Shown here in pieces: positions 52,546 through 62,053 of a DNA stretch of 64,000 nucleotides; positions within the stretch are counted from its first letter, which is position 1; every line of letters starts with the position of its first letter. The translations under genes were made by a program, and so were the position numbers. The notes beneath the pieces were generated by a model. It made no database searches. It was not told the DNA's origin and saw only the letters and a list, made by a program, of their open reading frames with translations. Source of the stretch: Catellatospora tritici (GTDB lineage: Bacteria > Actinomycetota > Actinomycetes > Mycobacteriales > Micromonosporaceae); assembly GCF_019083965.1 (NCBI RefSeq), contig NZ_JAHRCY010000028.1:29583-93582 (forward strand). The letters are read 5' to 3'.

Positions 52546-52784
52546 CCCGGGTGGTGGAGGTCGCCGCAGCCGAGGTACTCCGCGGCGATGGCGATGCGCT
52601 GGAGACTGGTGCCCCACAGGACGCGTACACAGGCGTCGACGGATCTGCATCGGTCCGGGCCATGCTCCTGGTCTGGCGTGCACCTCGTCGGCCACGGCAA
52701 GCGGCTGATCGGCGGGAAGAGGGTGGTCGGTGTGACGGCCGCATCGACCGGTTGGGCGGGGAGCCGGGAGTTTCAATGGCGATG

Positions 52785-53996
52785 TCAAGCCGTCGCCGGT
52801 GTTGCTATCGGCGAGTTGCGGAACTCGCGGCCGTCGCGGAGTAGTGCCCAGATGACGTCGACCAGGCGGCGGGCGAGTGCGATCAACGCTTGGGTGTGGA
52901 CTTTGCCTTCGGCTCGTTTGCGCTGGTAGAAGGTTTTCGACGGGCCGTCGGGGTGGATGGACGACAGGGCGGCGAGGTAGAACACGCGGCGTAGTCCGCG
53001 GTGGTATCGCTTGGGCCGGTGGAGGTTGCCACGTATGCGTCCGGAGTCGCGGGGGACGGGGGCGAGGCCCGCGTAGGCGGCCAGCCGGCTGGCGTTGCCG
53101 AATGCCGTGGGTAGGTCGCCGCCGGTGTCGGCGAGTAGTTGCGCGCCGAGGATGGGTCCGAACCCGCGCACGCTGGTGATCGGCTTGGCATGGGGATGGT
53201 CGGCGAACCGGGCGGCGATCTGCTTGTCGAGCTGCTTGATCTCACGGTCGAGGTCGAGCAGCTGCGCGGCGAGGCGGGTGATCAGCGGTGCGGTTGCCGG
53301 TTCGGCGTCCAGGGTGATGGTCTGTTCGTGCGCGGCGGCTTTGGCCTTGTCGACCATGGTGGGGATGCCCGGTTTCCAGGCGCCGTGTTCGCGTAGCCAG
53401 CCGGCCAGGACGCCGGGGTCGGTGTCGCGGAGTTGGGTGGGTGTGCAGTAGCCGGTGAGCAGGACCAGGGGTGATTTGCCTGTGTAGTCGAAGGCTTGTT
53501 CGAGGGCTGGGAAGATCGAGAACAGCAGGCTGCGTAGCCGGTTGATGCCGCGTACCCAGTCGCTCATCAGGTCGGCCCGGCGGGCGGTGAGGACCTGCGG
53601 GTCGACGACGATGCGGTCGGCGGTGGCGACCGCGGTCAGGTCGCCGCGCAGCCGGGCGGACTCGGCGATGGTGTGGGCGTCCTTGGCGTCGGTCTTGCCT
53701 TCGCCCGCGAAGGCGCCCGCCATTCTGTTGACCAGGCGTCCGGGTACATAGGCGACGCGCTGGTCTGCGGCGGCGAGGACGGCCAGCAGCATCGAGGCGG
53801 CGGAGGAGGTCATGTCGACGGCCCACCTGACTTCGGTCGCGGCTTGCCGGGCGCGGGCCAGCAGTGCCTCGGCTTGTGCCTGTGAGTTGGCCAGCTTGTG
53901 CGAGAACACGATCTTTCCGCGTTCGTCGACCGCGCATGCGTGGTGGTGGAACTTGCCGACGTCGACTCCTACCCAGATGATCTCGCGGACGGTCAT
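52785..53996 (-). CDS. IS110-family transposase (copy 2)
   Basis: A 403-residue DEDD transposase from the ATG at 53996 with GGAGGA upstream. The RuvC-like part begins REIIWVGVDVGKFHHHACAV, and GEGKTDAKDAHTIAESARLR carries further acidic residues. The C-terminal Tnp_IS110 part has SVRGFGPILGAQLLADTGGD, RLAAYAGLAPVPRDSGRIRG and the serine region LHRPKRYHRGLRRVFYLAAL. It is only distantly like copy 1 (14180-15283). The region upstream of the start is highly structured. Confidence 0.93.
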   Translation of the reverse strand: MTVREIIWVGVDVGKFHHHACAVDERGKIVFSHKLANSQAQAEALLARARQAATEVRWAVDMTSSAASMLLAVLAAADQRVAYVPGRLVNRMAGAFAGEGKTDAKDAHTIAESARLRGDLTAVATADRIVVDPQVLTARRADLMSDWVRGINRLRSLLFSIFPALEQAFDYTGKSPLVLLTGYCTPTQLRDTDPGVLAGWLREHGAWKPGIPTMVDKAKAAAHEQTITLDAEPATAPLITRLAAQLLDLDREIKQLDKQIAARFADHPHAKPITSVRGFGPILGAQLLADTGGDLPTAFGNASRLAAYAGLAPVPRDSGRIRGNLHRPKRYHRGLRRVFYLAALSSIHPDGPSKTFYQRKRAEGKVHTQALIALARRLVDVIWALLRDGREFRNSPIATPATA

Positions 53997-54240
53997 CCGC
54001 GTCCTCCCCACGACGGTGCGAACCCGCGGATCACCCTGCCCGGCAGCTCCATAAACAGCGACGTGCGCACAGATTTCAATCAGCAGGAGGGTGTCCAGGC
54101 CGGCAGGGCGGCCACTCCCACGGAGGCCACCTCGGGCAAGCAAAAATCAGCCACACCCTGCCGGCCCGGGTATCAGGGACGAGTGCCCCGGACACCGCTC
54201 AGCTTATGGAGCAAAAATGGGAGCACGGCCGCTCCCTGAA
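53997..54240 (-). ncRNA. Candidate bridge-RNA region of IS110 copy 2
   Basis: This non-coding stretch lies immediately 5' of the transposase. It contains an 11-bp perfect inverted repeat (GGCCGGCAGGG at 54098-54108 against 54156-54166) enclosing about 47 nt with internal smaller hairpins, as expected of a bridge RNA with guide loops. The assignment is from position, structure and family knowledge. Confidence 0.4.
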
Positions 54241-54517
54241 CGGCTCCCGAACGGCGGTGAACGGCCTCGAACGGCGTTGATCATGGGCGTCGCGGGATTC
54301 GCGGCGTTGAACACGCGACAAGAGCGCCCCACCGTGGTCGCCGAGTGGTACGGGCGTGGTCGGCGCCTGCTTGAGCAGGCTCCTAGGATGCTTTAGGCAA
54401 AGCGACGCAATTCGCCCAGGTGAACCGTCACGAAACGGACACGGGGGCCCTGTGCGCGCCCCGTGTGAGAGTGCGCTAGTCTGTACAGGCTGCCGCGGTG
54501 AGAGATCATCAAGGCAA

Positions 54518-54591
<74 letters not shown>

Positions 54592-54598
54592 CAGCGAA

Positions 54599-54639
54599 GA
54601 GGGTTTCCGCTGGTCACGGACCACGGAGACCCTCTTTTT
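54599..54639 (+). terminator. tRNA-Pro terminator
   Basis: An 11-bp stem (GAGGGTTTCCG at 54599-54609 against 54624-54634, one mismatch) with an inner TGGTC/GACCA hairpin and TTTTT, 8 bp after the tRNA. Confidence 0.85.
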
Positions 54640-54707
54640 GTGTACTAGGAACGTGAGCCGAAGTCGAGTACACCGTTGGTGGACCCCTTGACTAGGCAAG
54701 GTGCAAA

Positions 54708-55667
54708 GTGACGACCCTCAATGTCGCGAAGGCCTTCGAAGGCCTCCCGCGGACCTGGGCCGGCTTCCTGCAGGACTGGGACCGGACCATGCGCTCGCGC
54801 AACCACCCCGACACCACCCGCTACACCTACGTCCTGGCCGCCGCCCAGCTCGCCCGCTACCTGAAAGAGCACTCGCCCGACTTCGAGTCTGACGCCGCGG
54901 CCGACGACCCGACCCAGGTGACCAAGCATCATGTCGAGGCATTCCAAGCGTGGGTGATCGAGACCCGGTCGGCGTCGACGGCGCTGAACAAGCACAAAGG
55001 CCTGCAGCAGTTCTTCAAGTGGCTGGTCATCGATGAGGAGGAGATGGACCGCTCGCCGATGGACCGCGTCGGCCAGCCCAAGACGCCGGAGAAGCTCATC
55101 CCGGTGCTCAGCGACGCCGACACCAAGAGGGTTCTCGACCTGTGTAAGGGAAAGACCTTCGCGAACCTGCGCGACCAGGCGATCATCCGGCTGCTGTGCA
55201 ACACCGGTGCCCGCCTGTCTGAGGTCGGCGACATGACCTTCGACGACATCGACCTGGCCACCGAGTCGGTGCGATTCCGAGGTAAAGGTGCCAAAGACCG
55301 GCGGGTGCGGTTCGGGCCGAAGACCGCCCGAGCACTGAGCCGGCACCTCAGGGCTCGGGCGACTCACCGAGGCAATGAGCTGCCGTTCCTGTGGCTGGCC
55401 GACCGCGGTGGCCGCCGGCTCGCCCCCAACGGCATCAAGATCATGCTGCGAAGGCTGGGGAGAAGGCCGGCATCGAGCGCCTGCACGCGCATCGCTGGCG
55501 GCACAGCTTACGCCCACGAGTGGAAACGCGCCAGCGCCGACACCGGAGACCTGATGCTCGTGCTCGGCTGGACCTCCGATGCGATGCCCCGGCACTACGG
55601 GCGCAGTGCCGCAGCCGAACGCGCGCTGGAGACCCAGCAGCGGCTAGGCATCGGCGAGCGCGTCTGA
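54708..55667 (+). CDS. Tyrosine integrase next to tRNA-Pro, catalytic box scrambled by paired frameshifts
   Basis: A 319-residue integrase, MTTLNVAKAFEGLPRTWAGF. The core-binding domain covers residues 15-115, and the first catalytic arginine is in RLLCNTGARLSEVGDMTFDD. Near residue 250 the frame reads RRLGRRPASSACTRIAGGTA. A shift of one base over about 55455-55517 gives EKAGIERLHAHRWRHS, the essential HxxR box. A missing base before and an extra T after explain the scramble. Then YAHEWKRASADTGDLMLVLG, GWTSDAMPRHYG (catalytic Tyr) and the end are normal. As written it lacks two catalytic residues. It is paralogous to 55998-57038. Confidence 0.88.
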   Translation: MTTLNVAKAFEGLPRTWAGFLQDWDRTMRSRNHPDTTRYTYVLAAAQLARYLKEHSPDFESDAAADDPTQVTKHHVEAFQAWVIETRSASTALNKHKGLQQFFKWLVIDEEEMDRSPMDRVGQPKTPEKLIPVLSDADTKRVLDLCKGKTFANLRDQAIIRLLCNTGARLSEVGDMTFDDIDLATESVRFRGKGAKDRRVRFGPKTARALSRHLRARATHRGNELPFLWLADRGGRRLAPNGIKIMLRRLGRRPASSACTRIAGGTAYAHEWKRASADTGDLMLVLGWTSDAMPRHYGRSAAAERALETQQRLGIGERV

Positions 55668-55723
55668 CCGGCCATCCGGCGCAGTCAAGGGTGCGCTCCG
55701 CGTGGGGCGCACCCTTGCAGGTG

Positions 55724-56005
55724 TCAGTTCGCCTTCCGTGAGCGGCTGGAGCGTCCGGCCAGTTGCAGCATGTAGGCCTTGATCGCGTGCCTGACACGCT
55801 CGGCGCGCTCCTCGGCAGGCAGTACCCCGTTCGGATCTACCTGGCGTTCGAACCTGGCTTGGAACGCCTGCCTGGCTGGAGCGGTCCGCGCCGACCGGTC
55901 TGCGGTGTTGGCCCAGGAGGATTGCACGGCGACCCGGGCGCGTCGACGACGCTGGGCGGCGGTAAGGCCGGTCCTGGCCTCGAGTGAATCGGCGGTGTCA
56001 GACAT
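55724..56005 (-). CDS. Small integrase-associated protein
   Basis: A 93-residue basic, helical protein, MSDTADSLEARTGLTAAQRR then RRARVAVQSSWANTADRSAR. The ATG overlaps the last codons of the upstream integrase (translational coupling), with AGGAT upstream. Small basic proteins in this position may assist recombination direction or DNA binding. I do not recognise a family by name. An ATG at 56011 is also possible. Confidence 0.75.
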   Translation of the reverse strand: MSDTADSLEARTGLTAAQRRRRARVAVQSSWANTADRSARTAPARQAFQARFERQVDPNGVLPAEERAERVRHAIKAYMLQLAGRSSRSRKAN

Positions 56006-57038
56006 CTTCACCGATCCTCAGCCGTGCCTGGGTCTCCTGGGCGCGCTCGGCTGCCGCGCTGGCGCCGTAGTGTCGCGGCATCTCGTCTGACGACCAGCCG
56101 AGCACCACCATCAGGTCACCGGTATCGCCGCCAGCGCGTTTCCACTCGTGGGCGTAGGTGTGCCGCCAGCGGTGAGCGTGCAGGCGTTCGACGCCGGCCA
56201 TTTGTCCTCGCCGCCTGAGCATCATCTGAATTCCGTTGTCGCTCAGGTGCGCTGCGCCCTTCTCTGCCAGCCACAGACAGGGCAGTTGGGCGGCGCGGTG
56301 CTGGGACCGCATCCCGATGTATCGGCCAAGAGCACGGCCGGTCTTCGGCCCGAACCGCACCTTGCGGTCTTTGCCGCCCTTGCCGTGGTACAGAGCTGTG
56401 TCCAGCGACATGTCGAGGTCGTCGACCTGGAGGTCGGCCACCTCCGACAGACGCGCACCGGTGTTGGCGAACATCCGGATGATCGCTTCATCGCGAACGC
56501 CGACGAAGGTGCGCCTGTCGCAGGTATCGAGGACCTTCCGGGTCTCATCAACGTTGATGATCGGAATGAGCTTCTTCCTCTTGCGGGGTTGGCCCACACG
56601 TGCCAACGGAGAGACGTCCAGCTCCTCCTCGGCCACGAGCCAGCTGAAGAACTGCTGCAGGCTCTTGTGCTTGTTCAGCGCCGTCGACGCCGACCGCGTC
56701 TCGATCATCCAGACCTGGAACCTTTCGATGTCTGCCTTCGTGACCGCGAGCGGATCTCGGCGGCCAACGCTGCGGATCGTGTTGAACGTGCCTAGGAACC
56801 CGCACAGCTGGGTGGCGGCGAGCAGGTAGTTGTAGCGGGTGGTAGCTGGGTGGTCTGCAGTGCGCAAGGAACGGTCCCAATCGCGCAGGAAACTGGCCCA
56901 TAGCGACGGCGTTCGGGAAATCAACCGATCTGCATCAAATTTCACGGTCGGCTCCGTGGCGGAGTGCTCGCAACGTGAGGGGCCTTCCCGTGCTTGCCGG
57001 GAGACCGTGGCGGGGTGGTCGACCTTGCTTCGTGTCAT
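55998..57038 (-). CDS. Tyrosine integrase (intact)
   Basis: A 346-residue recombinase from the ATG at 57038. A GTG at 56945 with GGAG upstream would give 315 residues and matches the start of its paralogue better. The core-binding domain has LWASFLRDWDRSLRTADHPA and the VIETRSASTALNKHK-like stretch shared with 54708-55667. Catalytic residues are in IRMFANTGARLSEVADLQVD (Arg), GKGGKDRKVRFG, LHAHRWRHTYAHEWKRAG (HxxR), LMVVLGWSSDE, and PRHYG (Tyr). It is coupled to a small basic gene. The two integrases are convergent and about half identical by eye. Confidence 0.92.
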   Translation of the reverse strand: MTRSKVDHPATVSRQAREGPSRCEHSATEPTVKFDADRLISRTPSLWASFLRDWDRSLRTADHPATTRYNYLLAATQLCGFLGTFNTIRSVGRRDPLAVTKADIERFQVWMIETRSASTALNKHKSLQQFFSWLVAEEELDVSPLARVGQPRKRKKLIPIINVDETRKVLDTCDRRTFVGVRDEAIIRMFANTGARLSEVADLQVDDLDMSLDTALYHGKGGKDRKVRFGPKTGRALGRYIGMRSQHRAAQLPCLWLAEKGAAHLSDNGIQMMLRRRGQMAGVERLHAHRWRHTYAHEWKRAGGDTGDLMVVLGWSSDEMPRHYGASAAAERAQETQARLRIGEDV

Positions 57039-57194
57039 GCCCTTAAAGGTCAACCTGAGGCGCCGATTGCTGTGTTGGCCTGGCGGCGACCACCCAACAC
57101 CGCCCAACAGCACCCAACGCGAGACCAAGTGCGGGGGACTTGAGTAAAGGCTGGAGCGGCCACATCGGTTAGATGGGCATGGTTGGCCTGCGCC

Positions 57195-57700
57195 GCAGCG
57201 TCGACTCCGGCAGGCGCGTGGATCCGGGGCCGCAACTGGTCGGAGCTGCGACTGGAGCGCCCGCCGACCCGCCACGACCTGGACCCGCTCACCGGGGACC
57301 GGCCGGTGATCCTGACAGATTTCACGCTCCATGCGGTGACCTGCACTTCGGCCGCGCTGAGGCTGGCCGGGATCACCGCGCCCGCGCCCGCCTACGGCGT
57401 CGTCGAACGCGACCCCCAGTGCGAGCCGGCTTGCTTGCTGCGCGAAGGCGCGACCGCGCTGCTGCAGGCGGTCGTGCCGCACTACACCACGGTGCACCTG
57501 CGCCACGCCATCACCGCTGCCGCCGCCGCACTGGCCACCGACGGTGTCACCAGCGTCACCGAGCCTGGTATCACCGCGTAGCTGCTCGCCCTGTACGACG
57601 AGCTGGCCTGCGCCGGTGGGAAGGGCACCCTTGCCCCGGGCCGCGTCGCGGACCTGCGCGTGTTGGGCGCCGACCTGTACGCCGTCGACCCCGCATGACA
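57195..57700 (+). pseudogene. Amidohydrolase (YtcJ-like) fragment
   Basis: The frame reads AGAWIRGRNWSELRLERPPT, then LTGDRPVILTDFTLHAVTCT, LLREGATALLQAVVPHYTTV and GVTSVTEPGITA, followed by a stop at 57581. After a gap it resumes GKGTLAPGRVADLRVLGADL and YAVDPA. This matches the middle and extreme end of YtcJ-type amidohydrolases. The metal-binding N-terminus and the segment between are deleted. Confidence 0.7.
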
Positions 57701-58099
57701 CCACACACGTCCCGGTCGCCGCCACGGTAATGGGCCGCCGGGTCTACCAGCGGTCCTCCGTTCTCCTGGAGCACCGGCAGGTTGCCGGGTGAGCAGGATA
57801 GGCGATGGCGGATCTGGTCTAAGAAACAACCCGCGGGTTCGCCAGCCGGTTGATCATGCTGTGATCGTGTTTCCTGAAGCGGCACTAGGGTTGCTCCGTG
57901 TCGTCCGGGCGCAGGAGCAGGATGACGAATCTTCAGGATCTCTGAGGAGAAACTCGTCACCAATGACTCTCTCGCCTGGTTGGCGAACCCGACGCCTGCC
58001 CGCGGCCCTTTTTCTCACCTGGCCGGACCTGCGGCGGCGCCCGGCTCCGACGACTGCCCCGTGAGCGACCGTCGCCGATGACCGGCTGATCGTCCCCGG
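57701..58099. other. Intergenic, no gene seen
   Basis: About 400 bp between the amidohydrolase remnant and the large membrane protein. Small open frames exist on both strands, but none has a ribosome site or family-like sequence. Confidence 0.45.
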
Positions 58100-60028
58100 T
58101 CAGCCTGCGGATTCGGTGTTCACGACCGTCGCCGGGCCCGGTTCCGTCCGCTCGTCGGCAAGAGTCCGCGTGTCCGACGAGGCGACGGTCAGGACCGCGA
58201 TCGGCATCGCCAGGAATATCGTCGCCAGACCCGACCAGGGAAGATCCTCGCGCCACATCCCGTTGGCCACAAAGAACAACGCGAATGTGGCACAGGCGAC
58301 GCCGGCACCGGCTGCGGCCATGACACGGTTGTCACGGTCGTCTCCACTGTTGAGCGGTTGCGCCTGCACGAGAAACATCAGCAGCACCGGACCGGCGAAG
58401 GCCAGCGGAACAGTGAACATCGCCCAGGACTTCGGGATGAGATCGGGCACGTAAGCCAGCCACCAGGCGACACCACTAACTGTCCAGATCGCCGCCAAGA
58501 TCATCACTGGTGCGACTCCTGCGCCGAAGCGCCTCAGGCGGGCAGCAGCCGCCAGAACGGCGAGCAAGACCACCGCGACCACCCAGAATGGCCGCAGGCT
58601 GGCGGTCGCCTGGTCCCACAGCCAGGGTGCCATCCAGGCGAAAACGAACAACCCCGCGATCCCCAACTGCCGGGTGGACCTTCGGGTCAACAGCACCACC
58701 GACACAGCACCGACGAGGATGATCCCGGTATCGAGATGATCTTTGAAGCCGAGGCGGGAGCCGTCGCGCATCAGCCCCAGTCCGTCGCGCATGGCCGCGC
58801 TGACCCGGTCGAAGACGGCCACGTTGGCGCGCTCGCCCACAATGGCGTCGAGGACGACCGCGCCGGCGCTGCTAAGCAGGCAGGCAGTGGCGAACACCGC
58901 CGCACGCAGCGCTCGCGGCGCGCGCCTGGTCGTTCTCAGGGCGGCCCAGGTGAGGCCGCCTAGTAGGGCCGCGCCGCCCAGGACGGCGGGCACGCCGAAC
59001 ACTACCGACAGGCCGACCAGTGGGGGGCTGACGGCGCCGACGAGAAGCCGGGGGCCGAACAGGAGCAGAACTATACCCAGGGCAAACGCTTGCTGTTGCG
59101 TTTCGGTGAGCGCGACAGCCCGCCCACCGAGCAGCACCCCGACGCTTACCATCGCTACCAAGGCGGAGTAGACGAGGGAGAATGGACGGTAGTAGCCGGC
59201 CGCCACGGCGGCGAAGTACACCACGGCCCCTGTGGCGGTCGCGGCGACGAGGACCTCGGCCCACCGCCGGTGCGGCTCGACCCGGCCGGCGAACCAGAGT
59301 CCCGCGTCGACAGTGCCCGATACCGCCTGCACGCCCAGCCAGATGAGCAGCAGCCCCCCTGCGCCGACGGCCGCACCGGACATGACGTTCAGCGCGAGCA
59401 CTCCGTACGACAGCTGCAGTTGCGGTGCCACCATGTGCGCGAGCGCCGTCAAGGCCCCGACGAGGAACGGCGCCGCCGCGCAGGCCGCCGCGGTCCAGCG
59501 CGGACTGCGAGCCCGCAGCGCCAGCGGCACGCAGCCCAGTGCGGCCCACGATGCTGCGGCGAAGATCCCGAAGACCGTGCCGAATCCGGCCCAGCGCAGC
59601 CGGAAGATCAGATGGGCCGCCTCGTGCGTGTAGTAAACGACGATCATGACGCCGTACGAGGCGCCGAGCGCGAGCACTCCCAGCCGTATCAGCCGTGCTC
59701 GTAGCGTCGGCCCCGGAATCGCGTAGACGACCATCGCCGCACCTGCGGCCAGACCTAGCAACGCCACCAGCGCTGCGGGATAGAGTAGTGGCGCTGTGGA
59801 CGGACGCATCAGCGGCGCGGTCCAGTCGTTGTCCGCCCCGACCGTGGGGACCTCGGCCCACGCGATCACCGCGATGACGTAGCCGGCGCAGGCCAACAGC
59901 ATCGCGACAGCCACGGCTGCGACCGCCGGCCGGCCAAGGCCCACGGTCGTCAGCCTGTGCCTACGCCACCAGCGCATGACGGCTCGTGGCCACGGCTCGA
60001 GACGGCCGATGAGAGGGGTCACGGTCAC
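58100..60028 (-). CDS. Large polytopic membrane protein of unknown function
   Basis: A 642-residue protein from a GTG at 60028. It has about 14 hydrophobic segments, for example PAVAAVAVAMLLACAGYVIA and YPAALVALLGLAAGAAMVVY, with short loops. The loop VVYYTHEAAHLIFRLRWAGF contains an HEAAH-like H-E-x-x-H pattern within a membrane context (residues about 135), worth noting as a possible metal site. A conserved DHLDTGIILVGAVSVVLLTR lies near residue 435. No transporter or glycosyltransferase family is recognised. The C-terminus is acidic and cytoplasmic or external. Confidence 0.75.
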   Translation of the reverse strand: MTVTPLIGRLEPWPRAVMRWWRRHRLTTVGLGRPAVAAVAVAMLLACAGYVIAVIAWAEVPTVGADNDWTAPLMRPSTAPLLYPAALVALLGLAAGAAMVVYAIPGPTLRARLIRLGVLALGASYGVMIVVYYTHEAAHLIFRLRWAGFGTVFGIFAAASWAALGCVPLALRARSPRWTAAACAAAPFLVGALTALAHMVAPQLQLSYGVLALNVMSGAAVGAGGLLLIWLGVQAVSGTVDAGLWFAGRVEPHRRWAEVLVAATATGAVVYFAAVAAGYYRPFSLVYSALVAMVSVGVLLGGRAVALTETQQQAFALGIVLLLFGPRLLVGAVSPPLVGLSVVFGVPAVLGGAALLGGLTWAALRTTRRAPRALRAAVFATACLLSSAGAVVLDAIVGERANVAVFDRVSAAMRDGLGLMRDGSRLGFKDHLDTGIILVGAVSVVLLTRRSTRQLGIAGLFVFAWMAPWLWDQATASLRPFWVVAVVLLAVLAAAARLRRFGAGVAPVMILAAIWTVSGVAWWLAYVPDLIPKSWAMFTVPLAFAGPVLLMFLVQAQPLNSGDDRDNRVMAAAGAGVACATFALFFVANGMWREDLPWSGLATIFLAMPIAVLTVASSDTRTLADERTEPGPATVVNTESAG

Positions 60029-60109
60029 AAGAATCCAACCCGGTCATGCTCTTGGCCATCGGCGGTCCGTCCATCGTTCACCGAAAGGCAGCGCCGGGTA
60101 CCGGTCGGC

Positions 60110-60340
60110 CACGTCTGCAGGGTCTGGATCACCGATGCCCTACGCGGACAGGCGGCCATCCTGGAACGCCCACGCGTGGACCGCCTCCTCGATGAATCCC
60201 TCATCCACGACCCGGACCCGCTGCACCTAATTTAGCCTTCGGCCTCGACGACAAGACCGCGATCTGCACCGCCGCGTCAGCCCGGCAGATCCTTGAGACC
60301 GAAGCAGAACGGCACGCCATCGCCAGTTCACTCGAACCCA
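60110..60340 (+). pseudogene. Recombinase-type remnant (two frames)
   Basis: RVWITDALRGQAAILERPRV, DRLLDESLIHDPDPLHL (to 60235) is followed in a shifted frame by FGLDDKTAICTAASARQILE and TEAERHAIASSLEP. This combination occurs at the C-terminus of actinobacterial site-specific-integrase-like or helix-turn-helix proteins (ALRGQ...ADPLHLAxVFGLDxKTAIRYA). The rest is missing. Confidence 0.5.
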
Positions 60341-60842
60341 AGTGGCCACAACAGCGAGCTGTGGCCCCACCTGGGAGCGAGACGTGGCTCCACTTGTTGA
60401 TCGACAAGACCTTGATCACGGATGGGTTCAGGCCCCGGCGACTTCAGCGGCTTGCAGGGACTGCGGTCACTGTCCGTACGGAATTTCAGCGCCGCCTACC
60501 CCAGCCTGGGCTGCGGCGACATCCTGATTTGTCGATGAGTGTGCGCAAACATAATCCGGCTTGCGGTGCCAGTGCGCAGCGGGATCCGATGGAGCTGTAT
60601 GAAAGGTGCTGGTCATAGCCCAGAAGGTTGATCGTCGGCATGGAACCGGCGCCAGAATTCTGCGTCCTCGTGGGCGTGGGCGAGGCAGGACCGCATGTGA
60701 TGTGATCTCAGCGGGCCGGCCCACCTGAATCGGCGGACGAGTCGCCGCCTGACGTTCGTGTTGAGTGTTTGCCCTGACTGGAAGACCTGCGCAGAGGCAG
60801 AGCGAGCCGTATTCGAATACGGGCCGGGCACGCTACTGCTCG
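60341..60842. other. Degenerate intergenic region
   Basis: About 500 bp without a convincing gene. It includes a small palindromic stretch (GGCCACA...TGTGGCC near 60343-60366). Open frames lack starts, ribosome sites and family-like content. Confidence 0.4.
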
Positions 60843-60943
60843 TCGGCGGCCCGGATCTTGGTCGCGTCGATCGTGCCCAGGGTCCGCCAGCGGCCGTCCC
60901 ACCAGTACTGCCAGGTAAAGGTGTCGAGGTAGGGATACTGTCG
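60843..60943 (-). pseudogene. C-terminal scrap of a protein cut by IS6
   Basis: Reading out of the IS6 left end on the minus strand gives QYPYLDTFTWQYWWDGRWRT, then LGTIDATKIRAADEQ and a stop. It looks like a genuine protein end, but the family is unknown. Confidence 0.5.
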
Positions 60944-61761
60944 GGTGCTGTTGCATTGAGCGTTGGCATGATCGCGGGCACACTCGAGCGGTGAAGTCCT
61001 CGCCTCGTTCACGTTCGTGGCTGCCGGTGAAGTCGGCGTTCGCCGGGTTCCGGTTTCCGCCGGAGGTGATCGTGGTCGCGGTCCGGTGGTACCTGCGCTA
61101 CGGCTTGTCCTACCGTGACGTCGAGGAGTTGCTGGTCGAGCGGCGTGTCGAGGTCGATCACGTCACGGTGTTCCGCTGGGTGCAGCGGTTCACCCCGCTG
61201 CTGGCCGACGCTGCGCGGTTTTGCCGGCACTCGCCGGGTGACCGGTGGTTCGTCGACGAGACGTACGTGAAGGTCGGCGGGGTGTGGCGGTATGTGTACC
61301 GGCCGTCGACCAGCACGGGCAGGTCATCGACGTACTCGTGTCCACCCGCCGCGATGCCGCGGCGGCCCGCAGGTTCTTCGGCAGGGCGCTGTCGACGTTC
61401 AAGACCCCGACGGAGGTGGTCACCGACGCTGCCGCGGTCTACCCGGCGGTGCTGGATAACCTCGTGCCGCAGGCGTGGTATCACGTCGAGCGGTACGCGA
61501 ACAACCGGATCGAGGCTGATCACAGCCAGCTCAAACACCGGTTGAGACCCATGCGCGGGCTACGGACCGACAAGACAGCACAGGTGATCATCATCGGACA
61601 CGCGTTCATGCAGAACCGCGACGCGGACACTACGAACTCGCCACCGACGTCCCGCCCGCCCGGCGAGTCGCAGCAGCGTTCGCCGAACTCATCAACGCGA
61701 TCTGATTCGAGGCCGCAACCAAGATCCACCATGTCCGGCGATCCGATAATGCAACAGCGCC
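60944..61761 (+). mobile_element. IS6-family element, copy 3
   Basis: 818 bp with imperfect ends GGTGCTGTTGCATTG (60944-60958) and AATGCAACAGCGCC (ending 61761). It has the same orientation as copy 2, 11.4 kb away. Its CTGTTGCATT core equals that of the 215-bp elements. The transposase is frameshifted. Confidence 0.85.
60991..61705 (+). pseudogene. IS6-family transposase with two frameshifts
   Basis: It reads VKSSPRSRSWLPVKSAFAGF to RWFVDETYVKVGGVWRYVYR, then loses a base. It resumes as VDQHGQVIDVLVSTRRDAAA through VVTDAAAVYP and NRIEADHSQLKHRL to GHAFMQN, and loses frame again. The original ending (AELINAI and stop at 61703-61705) is in a third phase. Compare the intact copy at 48793-49500. 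Confidence 0.85.
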
Positions 61762-62053
61762 GGTCGGGCCGCCCGTTCGTCGATCGGATGGCACACGGTC
61801 GCTCTTGCCCGGCTGAAGGCGGCATTGAGTGCTGGGCAATCCAAGGCGATGCCCCTACTCGCGCTCCGTCATGTCGACGTTGCTCCGTCTGCAGTGGGCC
61901 TGGACGGCACAGTCTTGCCACCCTCCAGAACCGCCGGTACGACCAGCAACTTCAATGATCGGCTCTATGATCGTCTTGATCGGATCCGGAATCACGGCCA
62001 CCATTCCAAGTAGACGCTTGACATCGATGGATGGGTCGGGTGGGATACCAAAC

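Noticed and set aside
57183..57730. Alternative plus-strand frame (GMVGLRRSVDSG...) over the amidohydrolase remnant
   Set aside because: It is arginine-rich without motifs. The neighbouring frame shows the conserved amidohydrolase segments.
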